This document shows, piece by piece, positions 60,831 through 64,000 of a stretch of DNA of 64,000 bases. The stretch comes from Perca fluviatilis. Lineage: Eukaryota; Chordata; Actinopteri; Perciformes; Percidae. A program made the position numbers and the translations under genes. Under the pieces are notes generated by a model. It made no database searches. It was given only the letters and a program-made list of their open reading frames with translations, and was not told the origin of the DNA. Where the stretch lies: positions 7,771,576 through 7,835,575 of the forward strand of contig NC_053115.1 in the NCBI RefSeq assembly GCF_010015445.1. The letters run 5' to 3'. Position 1 is the first letter of the stretch. Every line of letters starts with the position of its first letter.

Positions 60831-61456
60831 GGCCCGATACCTTTTTTTTGCTTCCCGATACCGATACCTGAAATTGCGTATCGGCCGATACTGAGTACCG
60901 ATCCCATACCAGTGTGTCATTACATTACATTTCATTTAGCTGACGCTTTTATCCAAAGCGACTTACAATTTCTATATAGGTCAGAGGTTGCACGCCTCTG
61001 GAGCAACTAGAAGTTAAGTGTCTTGCTCAGGGACACATTGGTTGACGTATTACAGTGGGAATCGAACCCGGGTCTCCCACACCAGAGGCATGCGTCAAGT
61101 CCACTGCACCATCACCACCCACCCACTATTTTATTATGTTTTAACAGCTGTATACTACTACCCCTGTATGGATGTGATATGATTTCTATCTTTGTTGTCG
61201 GTCTGGCTCAGGTTAAACTCTTTATGAAACATGAACAAACACAATCAATGAATGCCACAGAACTGTATTTTATTATCCAGTTTGACAGTCAGTTATAACG
61301 GAAAAAGAACATAAATAAACTACTTTAACGTAGATTTTCTTTAGGGCTTTATTACGTGGTATCGGATCGGTGCATAAACTCCAGTACTTCCTGATACCGA
61401 TACCAACGTTTTAGGCAGTATCGGAGCCGATACCTATCGGTATCGGACCATCTCTA
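60831..61456. mobile_element. DNA element with GATACCGATA-type ends, split by a SINE
   Basis: Both sides carry repeated ccgatac/gtatcgg motifs in opposite orientation; the right end is ggaccatctctaa, a terminus known from fish hAT-like elements. The left terminus is lost. The SINE at 60922-61125 is inserted within. Confidence 0.65.
60922..61125 (-). mobile_element. tRNA-derived SINE, minus strand
   Basis: On the minus strand a B-box-like CGGGTTCGATTCCC (complement of 61057-61070) follows a tRNA-like head. The body ends in the complement of cagctaaatgaaatg / gcttttatccaaagcgactt, diagnostic of a widespread fish SINE family. Confidence 0.8.
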
Positions 61457-62531
61457 ACTTGTAGTGTCTCTTTCTGTGACTTTTGCAGGTGAACCATACT
61501 CTTAGGTGCTTTTGGTTAAAAAACTCCACCTGAACTTCAGTATTTTGTTTACTCTGGAGATGAAGAAAGGCTGTCTGACTGCTATCCAAAGCTTCTTGCC
61601 ACAGTAGATCCACACTGATATTCCTCTCCTCATATTTTCATAAAATACTTCAGGTCACTATTCAAATTTAGCAAACCATGAAATAAAGCCTGAAATGCAG
61701 GTTCAATGTTCATAAAGCAGAGCTACTTTGCTGTCCTGATTTAAATTACTTTACTTTAATTTTAATAAAATGTTACTTTATTTTATCTTTAGCTTTAGTG
61801 TGCCATGCAGCTGTGATATGAACGGAAGATAAACTTGGTTGATTTGGTTAGCAGATATTCAATTTTAAAGGACTCGATATCGATCACAAGCAACCCAACA
61901 GAAACATGCTTGGGACAGCCACACTTTAATTTGAGCTCTGTTACTTTCCAACAAGATCGGTGAGATCAGCTCTTTGCTTTTGATGGCTCAGCAGATCCGT
62001 TTGCCACACTCCCATAAGGTTACCACAACAAAGCTTGCAAACAGTCAGTGTAACCCTCTAAATGTAGCAGAATGCAACCTCGACGATAACATTTTCCTTT
62101 GTTCAGTTGCATGCATTTTAGCTGGGAGTGCATAGCTACTGTGGAGTGCTTGCTGAACAAACTGAGGGGCTTAACCTCTCTAATGCTTTCAGATTGATGC
62201 ATCTACTGGAGTTCTCCCTTTCTTGCAACTTTGTTCGTACAGCTGGATTAGGCAGGTGTCTCTGCCGTTTGAGGGGGAGATGGATGTTGATGGGCCTGAC
62301 CTTTCATTCGCTTGCTTCGTCATGCATGGCACACCAGTAGAGAGAACGCTTGTCAACAGGTCCGTGTGCTTGCTGTAATCTCTTACTAAAACATCCGTAG
62401 CTTTCTTATTGAGAAAGAGGCAGAAGACAGATGAAAAGGTCATATTTGTGTTCTGCCACTTTGTGCAGCAGAAAAAAACTGTAGGGCAGAGCTTTGAACA
62501 ACTGGGAGAGATAGAGAGAGAGAGAGAGTAG

Positions 62532-62564
<33 letters not shown>

Positions 62565-62976
62565 GCACATTGGCTGTAGCAAAATGTCAACATGATAAAT
62601 CCAACCTTTACAAGCAGTCTGTTCTAAGCTAGCTCGTGTCCCAGAATTAATAATCAGATACATCAAATTGTTTTGGAATAATTAATTCAGCATGGTCTGT
62701 CATATATCCCCACTGTGGGGTCTATAAATGGTGCTTTAAAAAAAAAGTTATGGCTAATATATACGCTGAGCGCTGCCCTGTGAGATGCCTTAGGGGGGAA
62801 AAAGGTGCTTTTTATTGGCAGAGAGGATGGCGTTTGTTAAACAAGCCTCGCCAGAGCTCAGCGCGTGTCAGGCCCACGTGAAAGAGAGATCAATCTCTCC
62901 GACCTGTGTCAAGCCTCTGATAGATGAGGGTAGAGGGGGAGGGGCTGTCAGATGGTTGTTTTCGGATGGTTTTACC
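61457..62976. other. Unassigned sequence with (GA)n
   Basis: Contains (GA)n at 62511-62564. No gene recognised. Confidence 0.4.
62511..62564. repeat. (GA)n microsatellite
   Basis: Two GA runs separated by taggaggg. Confidence 0.93.
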
Positions 62977-62985
62977 TTGGAGACC

Positions 62986-63378
62986 TAGTCTGGGAAAACC
63001 CTGACGAAATTTGACATTTGCTCTGCAAGTCAGTCTGGCCAAGAGCCCATTCAAGTCCATTTCCAATTTTTCCAAATCGAGGCACCAATCACAACCGTTG
63101 AGGCGGGCTTTACACGATGACAATAGCGCAGCGACAGCGAGCAGCTTTTTGTTTACATTCAACATGACGGCCACCGAAGCGCAGCGACCCGTTGATGCCG
63201 CTGTCGCTGCTACGTCACCCGGATCGTTGCTCTGATTGGTTGAAGGACTATCCAGTTGCGCCCAGAGGCATTTGAGCGGCGTCCGTTGGTGACGCCCCTT
63301 TGGAAATGAGCTGTGAATGAAGCTTGTCCAGACCCACTCTCAGTTACAACTGAGAAGGGTCTGGTGTCAACCAGGCTA
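62986..63378. mobile_element. 9-bp-TSD element, third family
   Basis: Starts TAGTCTGGGAAAACCCTGAC and ends GGGTCTGGTGTCAACCAGGCTA, with perfect 9-bp flanks TTGGAGACC at 62977-62985 and 63379-63387. The right end resembles that of the helicase-fragment family (GGGTCTGGCTTGTCAGGCTA). The 393-bp body is CpG-rich and has no transposase. Confidence 0.83.
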
Positions 63379-63387
63379 TTGGAGACC

Positions 63388-64000
63388 GAGTCCCCTGGCC
63401 ACCACTGTGCAGTACACCACCGAACCACAATGAGACTGGATGCAGAATACAATCTTCAGCACAGCTGTCAGCCAATCACTTTCATCCACTCTTTCAACCA
63501 ATCCCAGACTGGCCCCCAAATACCCAGGGGATTTAGGAACATATTTTCTTAACGTTTACATCAATGAAAACACACCAGTGAAACCTGAATGTTTCTGTGT
63601 AGGTTAAAGGTCATGGTGGAGCAACCAGTTAATATATTTGTGTTTACCTGAAACTAAATCTCACAAATGAGTGAATTAGTTTGAGCTGGCACAATAGAGG
63701 CTGTGATATTTACTGTGTAGAAAATATACTGGCTTTATGGTCACAAGGCTTTTGATCGAGCTAAATTGTTTGTATTGACCCGGCCCCTGTAAACCTTCCA
63801 GTATATCACTCAAAAGGCATCACTGTGTTGTAGAAGCCCAAACCACTTACTCCGATCAAATTGTTGCTATAAAATTATAATGAGGAAACTACAGCTTCAA
63901 TATCTTTAGCTATCTTAATTCCTGCTCATGAAACTATAACATTGGAATAAAACCCTTTTCCTGAAGTCTATATTGTATAAAATGAAGAAAACTCTTGTAC
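63388..64000. other. Unassigned sequence to the window end
   Basis: No gene or boundary recognised. Confidence 0.4.

Overview
This window looks like gene-poor nuclear DNA of a ray-finned (probably percomorph teleost) fish. The basis is base composition, abundant microsatellites, and the repeat families I recognise: tRNA-derived SINEs, 5'-truncated LINEs, a Tc1-like transposon whose surviving text is easy to recognise, TTAA-flanked MITEs and many short hAT-type elements. No prokaryotic operons, rRNA, CRISPR arrays or retroviral/LTR elements were seen. Nearly every open reading frame is a chance frame or a transposon remnant.

Host coding potential is limited to two candidates, both on the + strand. 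At 1462-2282 five exon-like segments with good splice sites join into one uninterrupted 144-codon frame ending in a stop. At 12236-12671 a 59-nt exon plus a short terminal exon would make another C-terminus. I recognise neither protein.

Layout: 0-3.4 kb holds a TTAA-flanked MITE with G-quadruplex tracts, the candidate gene and a LINE tail. 3.9-6.9 kb is an old dispersed repeat split by a 2.57-kb composite element full of tandem repeats. 7.8-11.6 kb is a SINE followed by two nests: a TTAA MITE holding a 9-bp-TSD element, and a Tc1 copy holding a hAT that itself holds a TTAA MITE. 16.4-18.4 kb is a second nest and a related element. 20-28 kb has a fold-back MITE, an L1-type insertion with 14-bp target duplications, an RT-bearing LINE fragment and a SINE. 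28-34 kb has two hAT MITEs, an inverted pair of one family around an AAG microsatellite, and a TTAA MITE. 34.5-37.7 kb has two opposed 9-bp-TSD elements, one split by a hAT that carries a 1.1-kb minisatellite. 39-48 kb has a decayed hAT transposase and long microsatellites. 50-54 kb has two hAT MITEs. 58-61.5 kb has a conserved-element-like stretch, a long fold-back MITE, a hAT and an element split by a SINE. 63 kb has a third 9-bp-TSD family.

The most interesting signal is a set of three short-element families with 9-bp target-site duplications and termini beginning TAG(T/C)CT. This is the signature expected of Mutator-like (or possibly Merlin-like) elements. One family carries a RecQ-type helicase Walker A coding fragment, as a Pack-MULE-like gene-capturing element would. 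All boundaries were read by eye from terminal repeats and target duplications; no database search was possible.
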